Source: Parietaria judaica
Lineage: Eukaryota > Streptophyta > Magnoliopsida > Rosales > Urticaceae
Length of the DNA: 64,000 nt
Assembly (NCBI GenBank): GCA_954871525.1
Contig: OX940871.1
Span: 29,734,586 to 29,798,585, forward strand
Reading direction: 5' to 3'
How positions within the stretch are numbered: the first letter of the stretch is position 1; each line of letters begins with the position of its first letter. The position numbers and the translations under genes are program-made. A model generated the notes under the pieces. It saw only the letters and a program-made list of their open reading frames with translations. It had not been told where the DNA came from and did not search any database. Of this stretch, positions 1-14,400 are shown piece after piece.

Positions 1-3000
1 TGCATGAGAACTCTTGTTATATTCAAATTCCAATGTATAAGCCCTAAAATCATTATTTTTTCAATTGGTTCGAAATTTAAGGTTGTAAAAAATATAAAAT
101 AAAGAAATGCTATAGGAAATGCTATTTCCTATGGCATTTCTCGTCAACAATTTATTCCTTGCATATTTTTGCATGAGAACTCTTGTTATATTCAAATTCC
201 AATGTATAAACCCTAAAATAATTATTTTTCAATTGGTTCGAAATATTAGGTCCTAAACAATGTAAAATAAAGAAATGCTATAGGAAATGCTAGCATTTCC
301 TATGGCATTTCTCGTCTACAATTTAATCCTTGCATATTTTTGCATGAGAACTCTTGTTATATTAAAATTCCAATGTATAAGCCCTAAAATCATTATTTTT
401 TCAAATGGTTCGAAATTTAAGGTTGTAAAAAATGTAAAATAAAGAAGTGCTATAGGAAATGCTATAGCATTTCCTATGGCATTTCTCGTCAACAATTAAA
501 TCATTGCATATTTTTGCATGAAAACGCTTGTAATATTAAAATTCCAATGTATAAGCCCTAAAATCATTATTTTTACAATTGGTTTGAAATTTAAGGTTGT
601 AAAAAATGTAAAATAAAGAAATGCTATAGGAAATGCTATAGCATTTCCTATGGCATTTCTCGTCAAAAATTTAATCCTTGCATATTTTTACATGAGAACT
701 CTTGTTATATTTAAATTCCAATGTATAAGCCCTAAAATCATTATTTTTTCAATTGGTTTGAAATTTAAGCTTGTAAAAAATTTAAAATAAAGAAATGCTA
801 TAGGAAATGCTATAGCATTTCCTATGGCATTTCTCGTCAACAATTTAATCCTTGCATATTTTTTCATGAGAACTCTTGTTATATTAAAATTCCAATGTAT
901 AAGCTTTAAAATCATTTATTTTTCATCTGGTTTGAAATTTAAGGTTGTAAAAAATGTAAAATAAAGAAATGCTATAGGAAATGCTATAGCATTTCGTATG
1001 GCATTTCTCGTCAACAATTTAATCCTTGCATATTTTTGCATGAGAACTCTTGTTATATTCAAATTCCAATGTATAAGCTTTAAAATCATTATTTTTTCAA
1101 TTGGTTCGAAATTTAAGGTTGTAAAAAATGTAAAATAAAGAAATGCTATAGGAAATGCTATAGCATTTCCTATGGCATTTCTCGTCAACAATTTAATCCT
1201 TGCATATTTTTGCATGAGAACTCTTGTTATATTAAAATTCCAATGTATAAGCCCTAAAATCATTATTTTTTCAATTGGTTCGAAATTTAAGGTTGTAAGA
1301 AATGTAAAATAAAGAAATGCTATAGGAAATGCTATTTCCTATGGCATTTCTCGTCAACAATTTATTCCTTGCATATTTTTGCATGAGAACTCTTGTTATA
1401 TTCAAATTCCAATGTATAAACCCTAAAATAATTATTTTTCAATTGGTTCGAAATATTAGGTCCTAAACAATGTAAAATAAAGAAATGCTATAGGAAATGC
1501 TAGCATTTCCTATGGCATTTCTCGTCTACAATTTAATCCTTGCATATTTTTGCATGAGAACTCTTGTTATATTAAAATTCCAATGTATAAGCCCTAAAAT
1601 CATTATTTTTTCAAATGGTTCGAAATTTAAGGTTGTAAAAAATGTAAAATAAAGAAATGCTATGGCATTTCTCGTCAACAATTTAATCCTTGCATATTTT
1701 TGCATGAGAACTCTTGTTATATTCAAATTCCAATGTATAAGCCCTAAAATCATTATTTTTTCAATTGGTTCGAAATTTAAGGTTGTAAAAAATGTAAAAT
1801 AAAGAAATGCTATAGGAAATGCTATTTCCTATGGCATTTCTCGTCAACAATTTATTCCTTGCATATTTTTGCATGAGAACTCTTGTTATATTCAAATTCC
1901 AATGTATAAACCCTAAAATAATTATTTTTCAATTGGTTCGAAATATTAGGTCCTAAACAATGTAAAATAAAGAAATGCTATAGGAAATGCTAGCATTTCC
2001 TATGGCATTTCTCGTCTACAATTTAATCCTTGCATATTTTTGCATGAGAACTCTTGTTATATTAAAATTCCAATGTATAAGCCCTAAAATCATTATTTTT
2101 TCAAATGGTTCGAAATTTAAGGTTGTAAAAAATGTAAAATAAAGAAGTGCTATAGGAAATGCTATAGCATTTCCTATGGCATTTCTCGTCAACAATTTAA
2201 TCCTTGCATATTTTTGCATGAAAACGCTTGTAATATTAAAATTCCAATGTATAAGCCCTAAAATCATTATTTTTACAATTGGTTTGAAATTTAAGGTTGT
2301 AAAAATGTAAAATAAAGAAATGCTATAGGAAATGCTATAGCATTTCCTATGGCATTTCTCGTCAAAAATTTAATCCTTGCATATTTTTACACGAGAACTC
2401 TTGTTATATTTAAATTCCAATGTATAAGCCCTAAAATCATTATTTTTTCAATTGGTTTGAAATTTAAGCTTGTAAAAAATTTAAAATAAAGAAATGCTAT
2501 AGGAAATGCTATAGCATTTCCTATGGCATTTCTCGTCAACAATTTAATCCTTGCATATTTTTTCATGAGAACTCTTGTTATATTAAAATTCCAATGTATA
2601 AGCTTTAAAATCATTTATTTTTCATCTGGTTTGAAATTTAAGGTTGTAAAAAATGTAAAATAAAGAAATGCTATAGGAAATGCTATAGCATTTCGTATGG
2701 CATTTCTCGTCAACAATTTAATCCTTGCATATTTTTGCATGAGAACTCTTGTTATATTCAAATTCCAATGTATAAGCTTTAAAATCATTATTTTTTCAAT
2801 TGGTTCGAAATTTAAGGTTGTAAAAAATGTAAAATAAAGAAATGCTATAGGAAATGCTATAGCATTTCCTATGGCATTTCTCGTCAACAATTTAATCCTT
2901 GCATATTTTTGCATGAGAACTCTTGTTATATTCAAATTCCAATGTATAAGCCCTAAAATCATTATTTTTCCAATTGGTTCGAAATTTAAGGTTGTAAGAA

Positions 3001-6000
3001 ATGTAAAATAAAGAAATGCTATAGGAAATGCTATTTCCTATGGCATTTCTCGTCAACAATTTATTCCTTGCATATTTTTGCATGAGAACTCTTGTTATAT
3101 TCAAATTCCAATGTATAAACCCTAAAATAATTATTTTTCAATTGGTTCGAAATATTAGGTCCTAAACAATGTAAAATAAAGAAATGCTATAGGAAATGCT
3201 AGCATTTCCTATGGCATTTCTCGTCTACAATTTAATCCTTGCATATTTTTGCATGAGAACTCTTGTTATATTAAAATTCCAATGTATAAGCCCTAAAATC
3301 ATTATTTTTTCAAATGGTTCGAAATTTAAGGTTGTAAAAAATGTAAAATAAAGAAATGCTATGGCATTTCTCGTCAACAATTTAATCCTTGCATATTTTT
3401 GCATGAGAACTCTTGTTATATTCAAATTCCAATGTATAAGCCCTAAAATCATCATTTTTTCAATTGGTTCGAAATTTAAGGTTGTAAAAAATGTAAAATA
3501 AAGAAATGCTATAGGAAATGCTATTTCCTATGGCATTTCTCGTCAACAATTTATTCCTTGCATATTTTTGCATGAGAACTCTTGTTATATTCAAATTCCA
3601 ATGTATAAACCCTAAAATAATTATTTTTCAATTGGTTCGAAATATTAGGTCCTAAACAATGTAAAATAAAGAAATGCTATAGGAAATGCTAGCATTTCCT
3701 ATGGCATTTCTCGTCTACAATTTAATCCTTGCATATTTTTGCATGAGAACTCTTGTTATATTAAAATTCCAATGTATAAGCCCTAAAATCATTATTTTTT
3801 CAAATGGTTCGAAATTTAAGGTTGTAAAAAATGTAAAATAAAGAAATGCTATGGCATTTCTCGTCAACAATTTAATCCTTGCATATTTTTGCATGAGAAC
3901 TCTTGTTATATTCAAATTCCAATGTATAAGCCCTAAAATCATTATTTTTTCAATTGGTTCGAAATTTAAGGTTGTAAAAAATGTAAAATAAAGAAATGCT
4001 ATAGGAAATGCTATTTCCTATGGCATTTCTCGTCAACAATTTATTCCTTGCATATTTTTGCATGAGAACTCTTGTTATATTCAAATTCCAATGTATAAAC
4101 CCTAAAATAATTATTTTTCAATTGGTTCGAAATATTAGGTCCTAAACAATGTAAAATAAAGAAATGCTATAGGAAATGCTAGCATTTCCTATGGCATTTC
4201 TCGTCTACAATTTAATCCTTGCATATTTTTGCATGAGAACTCTTGTTATATTAAAATTCCAATGTATAAGCCCTAAAATCATTATTTTTTCAAATGGTTC
4301 GAAATTTAAGGTTGTAAAAAATGTAAAATAAAGAAGTGATATAGGAAATGCTATAGCATTTCCTATGGCATTTCTCGTCAACAATTTAATCCTTGCATAT
4401 TTTTGCATGAAAACGCTTGTAATATTAAAATTCCAATGTATAAGCCCTAAAATCATTATTTTTACAATTGGTTTGAAATTTAAGGTTGTAAAAATGTAAA
4501 ATAAAGAAATGCTATAGGAAATGCTATAGCATTTCCTATGGCATTTCTCGTCAAAAATTTAATCCTTGCATATTTTTACACGAGAACTCTTGTTATATTT
4601 AAATTCCAATGTATAAGCCCTAAAATCATTATTTTTTCAATTGGTTTGAAATTTAAGCTTGTAAAAAATTTAAAATAAAGAAATGCTATAGGAAATGCTA
4701 TAGCATTTCCTATGGCATTTCTCGTCAACAATTTAATCCTTGCATATTTTTTCATGAGAACTCTTGTTATATTAAAATTCCAATGTATAAGCTTTAAAAT
4801 CATTTATTTTTCATCTGGTTTGAAATTTAAGGTTGTAAAAAATGTAAAATAAAGAAATGCTATAGGAAATGCTATAGCATTTCGTATGGCATTTCTCGTC
4901 AACAATTTAATCCTTGCATATTTTTGCATGAGAACTCTTGTTATATTCAAATTCCAATGTATAAGCTTTAAAATCATTATTTTTTCAATTGGTTCGAAAT
5001 TTAAGGTTGTAAAAAATGTAAAATAAAGAAATGCTATAGGAAATGCTATAGCATTTCCTATGGCATTTCTCGTCAACAATTTAATCCTTGCATATTTTTG
5101 CATGAGAACTCTTGTTATATTCAAATTCCAATGTATAAGCCCTAAAATCATTATTTTTCCAATTGGTTCGAAATTTAAGGTTGTAAGAAATGTAAAATAA
5201 AGAAATGCTATAGGAAATGCTATTTCCTATGGCATTTCTCGTCAACAATTTATTCCTTGCATATTTTTGCATGAGAACTCTTGTTATATTCAAATTCCAA
5301 TGTATAAACCCTAAAATAATTATTTTTCAATTGGTTCGAAATATTAGGTCCTAAACAATGTAAAATAAAGAAATGCTATAGGAAATGCTAGCATTTCCTA
5401 TGGCATTTCTCGTCTACAATTTAATCCTTGCATATTTTTGCATGAGAACTCTTGTTATATTAAAATTCCAATGTATAAGCCCTAAAATCATTATTTTTTC
5501 AAATGGTTCGAAATTTAAGGTTGTAAAAAATGTAAAATAAAGAAATGCCATAGCATTTCTCGTCAACAATTTAATCCTTGCATATTTTTGCATGAGAACT
5601 CTTGTTATATTCAAATTCCAATGTATAAGCCCTAAAATCATCATTTTTTCAATTGGTTCGAAATTTAAGGTTGTAAAAAATGTAAAATAAAGAAATGCTA
5701 TAGGAAATGCTATTTCCTATGGCATTTCTCGTCAACAATTTAATCCTTGCATATTTTTGCATGAGAACTCTTGTTATATTCAAATTCCAATGTATAAACC
5801 CTAAAATAATTATTTTTCAATTGGTTCGAAATATTAGGTCCTAAACAATGTAAAATAAAGAAATGCTATAGGAAATGCTAGCATTTCCTATGGCATTTCT
5901 CGTCTACAATTTAATCCTTGCATATTTTTGCATGAGAACTCTTGTTATATTAAAATTCCAATGTATAAGCCCTAAAATCATTATTTTTTCAAATGGTTCG

Positions 6001-9000
6001 AAATTTAAGGTTGTAAAAAATGTAAAATAAAGAAGTGCTATAGGAAATGCTATAGCATTTCCTATGGCATTTCTCGTCAACAATTTAATCCTTGCATATT
6101 TTTGCATGAAAACGCTTGTAATATTAAAATTCCAATGTATAAGCCCTAAAATCATTATTTTTACAATTGGTTTGAAATTTAAGGTTGTAAAAAATGTAAA
6201 ATAAAGAAATGCTATAGGAAATGCTATAGCATTTCCTATGGCATTTCTCGTCAAAAATTTAATCCTTGCATATTTTTACATGAGAACTCTTGTTATATTT
6301 AAATTCCAATGTATAAGCCCTAAAATCATTATTTTTTCAATTGGTTTGAAATTTAAGGTTGTAAAAAATTTAAAATAAAGAAATGCTATAGGAAATGCTA
6401 TAGCATTTCCTATGACATTTCTCATCAACAATTTAATCCTTGCATATTTTTTCATGAGAACTCTTGTTATATTAAAATTCCAATGTATAAGCTTTAAAAT
6501 CATTTATTTTTCATCTGGTTTGAAATTTAAGGTTGTAAAAAATGTAAAATAAAGAAATGCTATAGGAAATGCTATAGCATTTCGTATGGCATTTCTCGTC
6601 AACAATTTAATCCTTGCATATTTTTGCATGAGAACTCTTGTTATATTCAAATTCCAATGTATAAGCTTTAAAATCATTATTTTTTCAATTGGTTCGAAAT
6701 TTAAGGTTGTAAAAAATGTAAAATAGAGAAATGCTATAGGAAATGCTATAGCATTTCCTATGGCATTTCTCGTCAACAATTTAATCCTTGCATATTTTTG
6801 CATGAGAACTCTTGTTATATTCAAATTCCAATGTATAAGCCCTAAAATCATTATTTTTTCAATTGGTTCGAAATTTAAGGTTGTAAGAAATGTAAAATAA
6901 AGAAATGCTATAGGAAATGCTATTTCCTATGGCATTTCTCGTCAACAATTTATTCCTTGCATATTTTTGCATGAGAACTCTTGTTATATTCAAATTCCAA
7001 TGTATAAACCCTAAAATAATTATTTTTCAATTGGTTCGAAATATTAGGTCCTAAACAATGTAAAATAAAGAAATGCTATAGGAAATGCTAGCATTTCCTA
7101 TGGCATTTCTCGTCTACAATTTAATCCTTGCATATTTTTGCATGAGAACTCTTGTTATATTAAAATTCCAATGTATAAGCCCTAAAATCATTATTTTTTC
7201 AAATGGTTCGAAATTTAAGGTTGTAAAAAATGTAAAATAAAGAAGTGCTATAGGAAATGCTATAGCATTTCCTATGGCATTTCTCGTCAACAATTTAATC
7301 CTTGCATATTTTTGCATGAAAACGCTTGTAATATTAAAATTCCAATGTATAAGCCCTAAAATCATTATTTTTACAATTGGTTTGAAATTTAAGGTTGTAA
7401 AAAATGTAAAATAAAGAAATGCTATAGGAAATGCTATAGCATTTCCTATGGCATTTCTCGTCAAAAATTTAATCCTTGCATATTTTTACATGAGAACTCT
7501 TGTTATATTTAAATTCCAATGTATAAGCCCTAAAATCATTATTTTTTCAATTGGTTTGAAATTTAAGGTTGTAAAAAATTTAAAATAAAGAAATGCTATA
7601 GGAAATGCTATAGCATTTCCTATGGCATTTCTCGTCAACAATTTAATCCTTGCATATTTTTTCATGAGAACTCTTGTTATATTAAAATTCCAATGTATAA
7701 GCTTTAAAATCTTTTATTTTTCATCTGGTTTGAAATTTAAGGTTGTAAAAAATGTAAAATAAAGAAATGCTATAGGAAATGCTATAGCATTTCGTATGGC
7801 ATTTCTCGTCAACAATTTAATCCTTGCATATTTTTGCATGATAACTCTTGTTATATTCAAATTCCAATGTATAAGCTTTAAAATCATTATTTTTTCAATT
7901 GGTTCGAAATTTAAGGTTGTAAAAAATGTAAAATAAAGAAATGCTATAGGAAATGCTATAGCATTTCCTATGGCATTTCTCGTCAACAATTTAATCCTTG
8001 CATATTTTTGCATGAGAACTCTTGTTATATTCAAATTCCAATGTATAAGCCCTAAAATCATTATTTTTTCAATTGGTTCGAAATTTAAGGTTGTAAGAAA
8101 AGTAAAATAAAGAAATGCTATAGGAAATGCTATTTCCTATGGCATTTCTCGTCAACAATTTATTCCTTGCATATTTTTGCATGAGAACTCTTGTTATATT
8201 CAAATTCCAATGTATAAACCCTAAAATAATTATTTTTCAATTGGTTCGAAATATTAGGTCCTAAACAATGTAAAATAAAGAAATGCTATAGGAAATGCTA
8301 GCATTTCCTATGGCATTTCTCGTCTACAATTTAATCCTTGCATATTTTTGCATGAGAACTCTTGTTATATTAAAATTCCAATGTATAAGCCCTAAAATCA
8401 TTATTTTTTCAAATGGTTCGAAATTTAAGGTTGTAAAAAATGTAAAATAAAGAAGTGCTATAGGAAATGCTATAGCATTTCCTATGGCATTTCTCGTCAA
8501 CAATTTAATCCTTGCATATTTTTGCATGAGAACGCTTGTAATATTAAAATTCCAATGTATAAGCCCTAAAATCATTATTTTTACAATTGGTTTGAAATTT
8601 AAGGTTATAAAAAATGTAAAATAAAGAGATGCTATAGGAAATGCTATAGCATTTCCTATGGCATTTCTCGTCAAAAATTTAATCCTTGCATATTTTTACA
8701 TGAGAACTCTTGTTATATTTAAATTCCAATGTATAAGCCCTAAAATCATTATTTTTTCAATTGGTTTGAAATTTAAGGTTGTAAAAAATTTAAAATAAAG
8801 AAATGCTATAGGAAATGCTATAGCATTTCCTATGGCATTTCTCGTCAACAATTTAATCCTTGCATATTTTTTCATGAGAACTCTTGTTATATTAAAATTC
8901 CAATGTATAAGCTTTAAAATCATTTATTTTTCATCTGGTTTGAAATTTAAGGTTGTAAAAAATGTAAAATAAAGAAATGCTATAGGAAATGCTATAGCAT

Positions 9001-9445
9001 TTCGTATGGCATTTCTCGTCAACAATTTAATCCTTGCATATTTTTGCATGAGAAATCTTGTTATATTCAAATTCCAATGTATAAGCTTTAAAATCATTAT
9101 TTTTTCTATTGGTTTGAAATTTAAGGTTGTAAAAAATGTAAAATAAAGAAATGCTATAGGAAATGCTATAGCATTTCCTATGGCATTTCTCGTCAACAAT
9201 TTAATCCTTGCATATTTTTGCATGAGAACTCTTGTTATATTCAAATTCCAATATATAAGCCCTAAAATCATTATTTTTTCAATTGGTTCGAAATTTAAGG
9301 TTGTAAAAAATGTAAAATAAAGAAATGCTATAGGAAATGCTATAGCATTTCCTATGGCATTTCTCGTCAACAATTTAATCCTTGCATATTTTTGCGTGAG
9401 AAATCTATTTATATTCAAATTACAATGTATAAGCCCTAAAATCAT
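1..9445. repeat. Satellite domain A: 174-bp monomers in a 7-mer HOR of 1210 bp
   Basis: Tandem satellite. A marker monomer with a shortened dyad (GCTATTTCC) occurs at 121, 1331, 1821, 3030, 3520, 4010, 5219, 5709, 6919 and 8129. The gaps are 1210, 490, 1209, 490, 490, 1209, 490, 1210 and 1210 bp. The 1210-bp unit is seven 174-bp monomers (1218) minus three small deletions of 5, 2 and 1 bp that I can locate. The 490-bp unit is three monomers, one of which has also lost 24 bp in its dyad. HOR copies look almost identical. Private monomer variants include GGTCCTAAACAATG, AAAGAAGTGC and a GTAAAAAATTTAAAAT variant. No gene is present in this stretch. Confidence 0.95.
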
Positions 9446-11491
9446 TATTTTTTAAATTGGTTCGAAATTTAAGGTTGTAAAAAATGTAAAATAAAGAAAT
9501 GTTATAGCATTTCCTATGGCATTTCTCGTCAACAATTTAATCCTTGCATATTTTTTCATGAGAACTCTTGTTATATTCAAATTCCAATGTATAAGCTTTA
9601 AAATCATTATTTTTTCAATTGGTTCGAAATTTAAGGTTGTAAAAAATGTAAAATAAAGAAATGCTATAGGAAATGCTATAGCATTTCGTATGGCATTTCT
9701 CGTCAACAATTTAATCCTTGCATATTTTTGCATGAGAACTCTTGTTATATTCAAATTCCAATGTATAAGCCCTAAAGTCATTATTTTTTCAATTGGTTCG
9801 AAATTTAAGGTTGTAAAAATTGTAAAATAAAGAAATGCTATAGGAAATGCTATAGCATTTCGTATGGCATTTCTCGTCAACAATTTAATCCTTGCATATT
9901 TTTGCATGAGAACTCTTGTTATATTCAAATTCCAATGTATAAGCTTTAAAATCATTATTTTTTCAATTGGTTCGAAATTTAAGGTTGTAAAAAATGTAAA
10001 ATAAAGAAATGCTCTAGGAAATGCTATGGCATTTCTCGTCAACAATTTAATCCTTGCATATTTTTGCATGAGAACTCTTGTTATATTCAAATTCCAATGT
10101 ATAAGCCCCAAAATCATTATTTTTTCAATTGGTTCGAAATTTAAGGTTGTAAAAAATATAAAATAAAGAAATGCTATAGGAAATGCTATAGAATTTCCTA
10201 TGGCATTTCTCGTCAACAATTTAATCCTTGCATATTATTGCATGAGAACTCTATTTATATTCAAATTACAATGTATAAGCCCTAAAATCATTATTTTTTC
10301 AATTGGTTCGAAATTTAAGGTTGTAAAAAATGTAAAATAAAGAAATGTTATAGCATTTCCTACGGCATTTCTCGTCAACAATTTAATCCTTTCATATTTT
10401 TTCATGAGAACTCTTGTTATATTCAAATTCCAATGTATAAGCTTTAAAATAATTATTTTTTCAATTGGTTCGAAATTTAAGGTTGTGAAAAATGTAAAAT
10501 AAAGAAATGCTATAGGAAATGCTATAGCATTTCGTATGGCATTTCTCGTCAACAATTTAATCCTTGCATATTTTTGCATGAAAACTCTATTTATATTCAA
10601 ATTACAATGTATAAGCCCTAAAATCATTATTTTTTCAATTGGTTCGAAATTTAAGGTTGTAAAAAATGTAAAATAAAGAAATGTTATAGCATTTCCTATG
10701 GCATTTCTCGTCAACAATTTAATCCTTGCATATTTTTTCATGAGAACTCTTGTTATATTCAAATTCCAATGTATAAGCTTTAAAATCATTATTTTTTCAA
10801 TTGGTTCGAAATTTAAGGTTGTAAAAAATGTAAAATAAAGAAATGCTATAGGAAATGCTATAGCATTTCGTATGGCATTTCTCGTCAACAATTTAATCCT
10901 TGCATATTTTTGCATGAGAACTCTTGTTATATTCAAATTCCAATGTATAAGCCCTAAAGTCATTATTTTTTCAATTGGTTCGAAATTTAAGGTTGTAAAA
11001 AATGTAAAATAAAGAAATGCTATAGGAAATGCTATAGCATTTCGTATGGCATTTCCCGTCAACAATTTAATCCTTGCATATTTTTGCATGAGAACTCTAT
11101 TTATATTCAAATTACAATGTATAAGCCCTAAAATCATTATTTTTTCAATTGGTTCGAAATTTAAGGTTGTAAAAAATGTAAAATAAAGAAATGTTATAGC
11201 ATTTCCTATGGCATTTCTCGTCAACAATTTAATCCTTGCATATTTTTTCATGAGAACTCTTGTTATATTCAAATTCCAATGTATAAGCTTTAAAATCATT
11301 AGTTTTTCAATTGGTTTGAAATTTAAGGTTGTAAAAAATGTAAAATAAAGAAATGCTATGGGAAATTATATAGCATTTCGTATGGCATTTCTCGTCAACA
11401 ATTTAATCCTTGTATATTTTTGCATGAGAACTCTTGTTATATTCAAATTCCAATGTATAAGCTTTAAAATCATTATTTTTTCAATTGGTTC
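9446..11491. repeat. Satellite, irregular junction between domains A and B
   Basis: The same 174-bp satellite family, with monomers that carry either the full dyad or a 12-bp deletion (ATGTTATAGCATTTCC or GCTCTAGGAAATGCTATGG forms). The variant with ATTCAAATTACAATG recurs near 9415, 10260, 10600 and 11105 at uneven spacing, so no single HOR period dominates. The domain A markers (GGTCCTAAACA, AAAGAAGTGC) stop before this stretch and the domain B marker (GACTTTTAGGTCG) first appears at 11492. No gene is present. Confidence 0.85.
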
Positions 11492-14400
11492 GACTTTTAG
11501 GTCGTAAACAATGTAAAATAAAGAAATGCTATAGGAAATGCTAGCATTTCCTATGAAATTTAACGTCAACAATTTAATCCTTGCATATTTTTTAATGAGA
11601 ACGCTTGTAATATTAAAATTCCAATGTATAATCCCTAAAATCATTATTTTTTCAATTGGTTCGAAATTTAAGGTTGTAAAAAATGTAAAATAAAGAAATG
11701 CTATAGGAAATGCTATAGCATTTCCTATGGCATTTCTAGTCAACAACTTAATCCTTGCATATTTTTGCATGAGAACTCTTGTTATATTCAAATTCCAATG
11801 TATAAGCTTTAAAATCATTATTTTTTCAATTGGTTCGAAATTTAAGGTTGTAAAAAATGTAAAATAAAGAAATGCTATAGGAAATGCTATAGCATTTCGT
11901 ATGGCATTTCTCGTCAACAATTTAATCCTTGCATATTTTTGCATGAGAACTCTTGTTATATTCAAATTCCAATGTATAAGCTTTAAAATCATTATTTTTT
12001 CAATTGGTTCGAAATTTAAGGTTGTAAAAAATGTAAAATAAAGAAATGCTCTAGGAAATGCTATGGCATTTATCGTCAACAATTTAATCCTTGCATATTT
12101 TTGCATGAGAACTCTTGCTATATTCAAATTCCAATTTATAAGCCCCAAAATCATTATTTTTTCAATTGGTTCGAAATTTAAGGTTGTAAAAAATGTAAAA
12201 TAAAGAAATGCTATTGGAAATGCTATAGCATTTCCTATGGCATTTCTCGTCAACAATTTAATCCTTGCATATTTTTGCATGAGAACTCTATTTATATTCA
12301 AATTACAATGTATAAGCCCTAAAATCATTATTTTTTCAATTGGTTCGAAATTTAAGGTTGTAAAAAATGTAAAATAAAGAAATGTTATAGCATTTCCTAT
12401 GGCATTTCTCGTCAACAATTTAATCCTTGCATATTTTTTCATGAGAACTCTTGTTATATTCAAATTCCAATGTATAAGCTTTAAAATAATTATTTTTTCA
12501 ATTGGTTCGAAATTTAAGGTTGTAAAAAATGTAAAATAAAGAAATGCTATAGGAAATGCTATAGCATTTCGTATGGCATTTCTCGTCAACAATTTAATCC
12601 TTGCACATTTTTGCATGAGAACTCTATTTATATTCAAACTACAATGTATAAGCCCTAAAATCATTATTTTTTTCAATTGGTTCGAAATTTAAGGTTGTAA
12701 AAAATGTAAAATAAATAAATGTTATAGCATTTCCTATGGCATTTCTCATCAACAATTTAATCCTTGCATATTTTTTCATGAGAACTCTTGTTATATTCAA
12801 ATTCCAATGTATAAGCTTTAAAATCATTATTTTTTCAATTGGTTCGAAATTTAAGGTTGTAAAAAATGTAAAATAAAGAAATGCTATAGGAAATTCTATA
12901 GCATTTCGTATGGCATTTCTCGTCAACAATTTAATCCTTGCAAATTTTTGCATGAGAACTCTTGTTATATTCAAATTCCAATGTATAAGCTTTAAAATCA
13001 TTATTTTTTCAATTGGTTTGACTTTTAGGTCGTAAACAATGTAAAATAAAGAAATGCGATAGGAAATGCTATAGCATTTCCTATGGAATTTAACGTCAAC
13101 AATTTAATCCTTGCATATTTTTGAATGAGAACGCTTGTAATATTAAAATTCCAATGTATAATCCCTAAAATCATTATTTTTTTCAATTGGTTCGAAATTT
13201 AAGGTTGTAAAAAATGTAAAATAAAGAAATGCTATAGGAAATGCTATAGCATTTCGTATGGCATTTCTCGTCAACAATTTAATCCTTGCATATTTTTGCA
13301 TGAGAACTCTTGTTATATTCAAATTCCAATGTATAAGCTTTAAAATCATTATTTTTTCAATTGGTTCGAAATTTAAGGTTGTAAAAAATGTAAAATAAAG
13401 AAATGCTATAGGAAATGCTATAGCATTTCGTATGGCATTTCTCGTCAACAATTTAATCCTTGCATATTTTTGCATGAGAACTCTTGCTATATTCAAATTC
13501 CAATTTATAAGCCCCAAAATCATTATTTTTTCAATTGGTTCGAAATTTAAGGTTGTAAAAAATGTAAAATAAAGAAATGCTATTGGAAATGCTATAGCAT
13601 TTCCTATGGCATTTCTCGTCAACAATTTAATCCTTGCATATTTTTGCATGAGAACTCTATTTATATTCAAATTACAATGTATAAGCCCTAAAATCATTAT
13701 TTTTTCAATTGGTTCGAAATTTAAGGTTGTAAAAAATGTAAAATAAAGAAATGTTATAGCATTTCCTATGGCATTTCTCGTCAACAATTTAATCCTTGCA
13801 TATTTTTTCATGAGAACTCTTGTTATATTCAAATTCCAATGTATAAGGTTTAAAATAATTATTTTTTCAATTGGTTCGAAATTTAAGGTTGTAAAAAATG
13901 TAAAATAAAGAAATGCTATAGGAAATGCTATAGCATTTCGTATGGCATTTCTCGTCAACAATTTAATCCTTGCACATTTTTGCATGAGAACTCTATTTAT
14001 ATTCAAACTACAATGTATAAGCCCTAAAATCATTATTTTTTTCAATTGGTTCGAAATTTAAGGTTGTAAAAAATATAAAATAAAGAAATGTTATAGCATT
14101 TCCTATGGCATTTCTCATCAACAATTTAATCCTTGCATATTTTTTCATGAGAACTCTTGTTATATTCAAATTCCAATGTATAAGCTTTAAAATCATTATT
14201 TTTTCAATTGGTTCGAAATTTAAGGTTGTAAAAAATGTAAAATAAAGAAATGCTATAGGAAATTCTATAGCATTTCGTATGGCATTTCTCGTCAACAATT
14301 TAATCCTTGCAAATTTTTGCATGAGAACTCTTGTTATATTCAAATTCCAATGTATAAGCTTTAAAATCATTATTTTTTCAATTGGTTTGACTTTTAGGTC

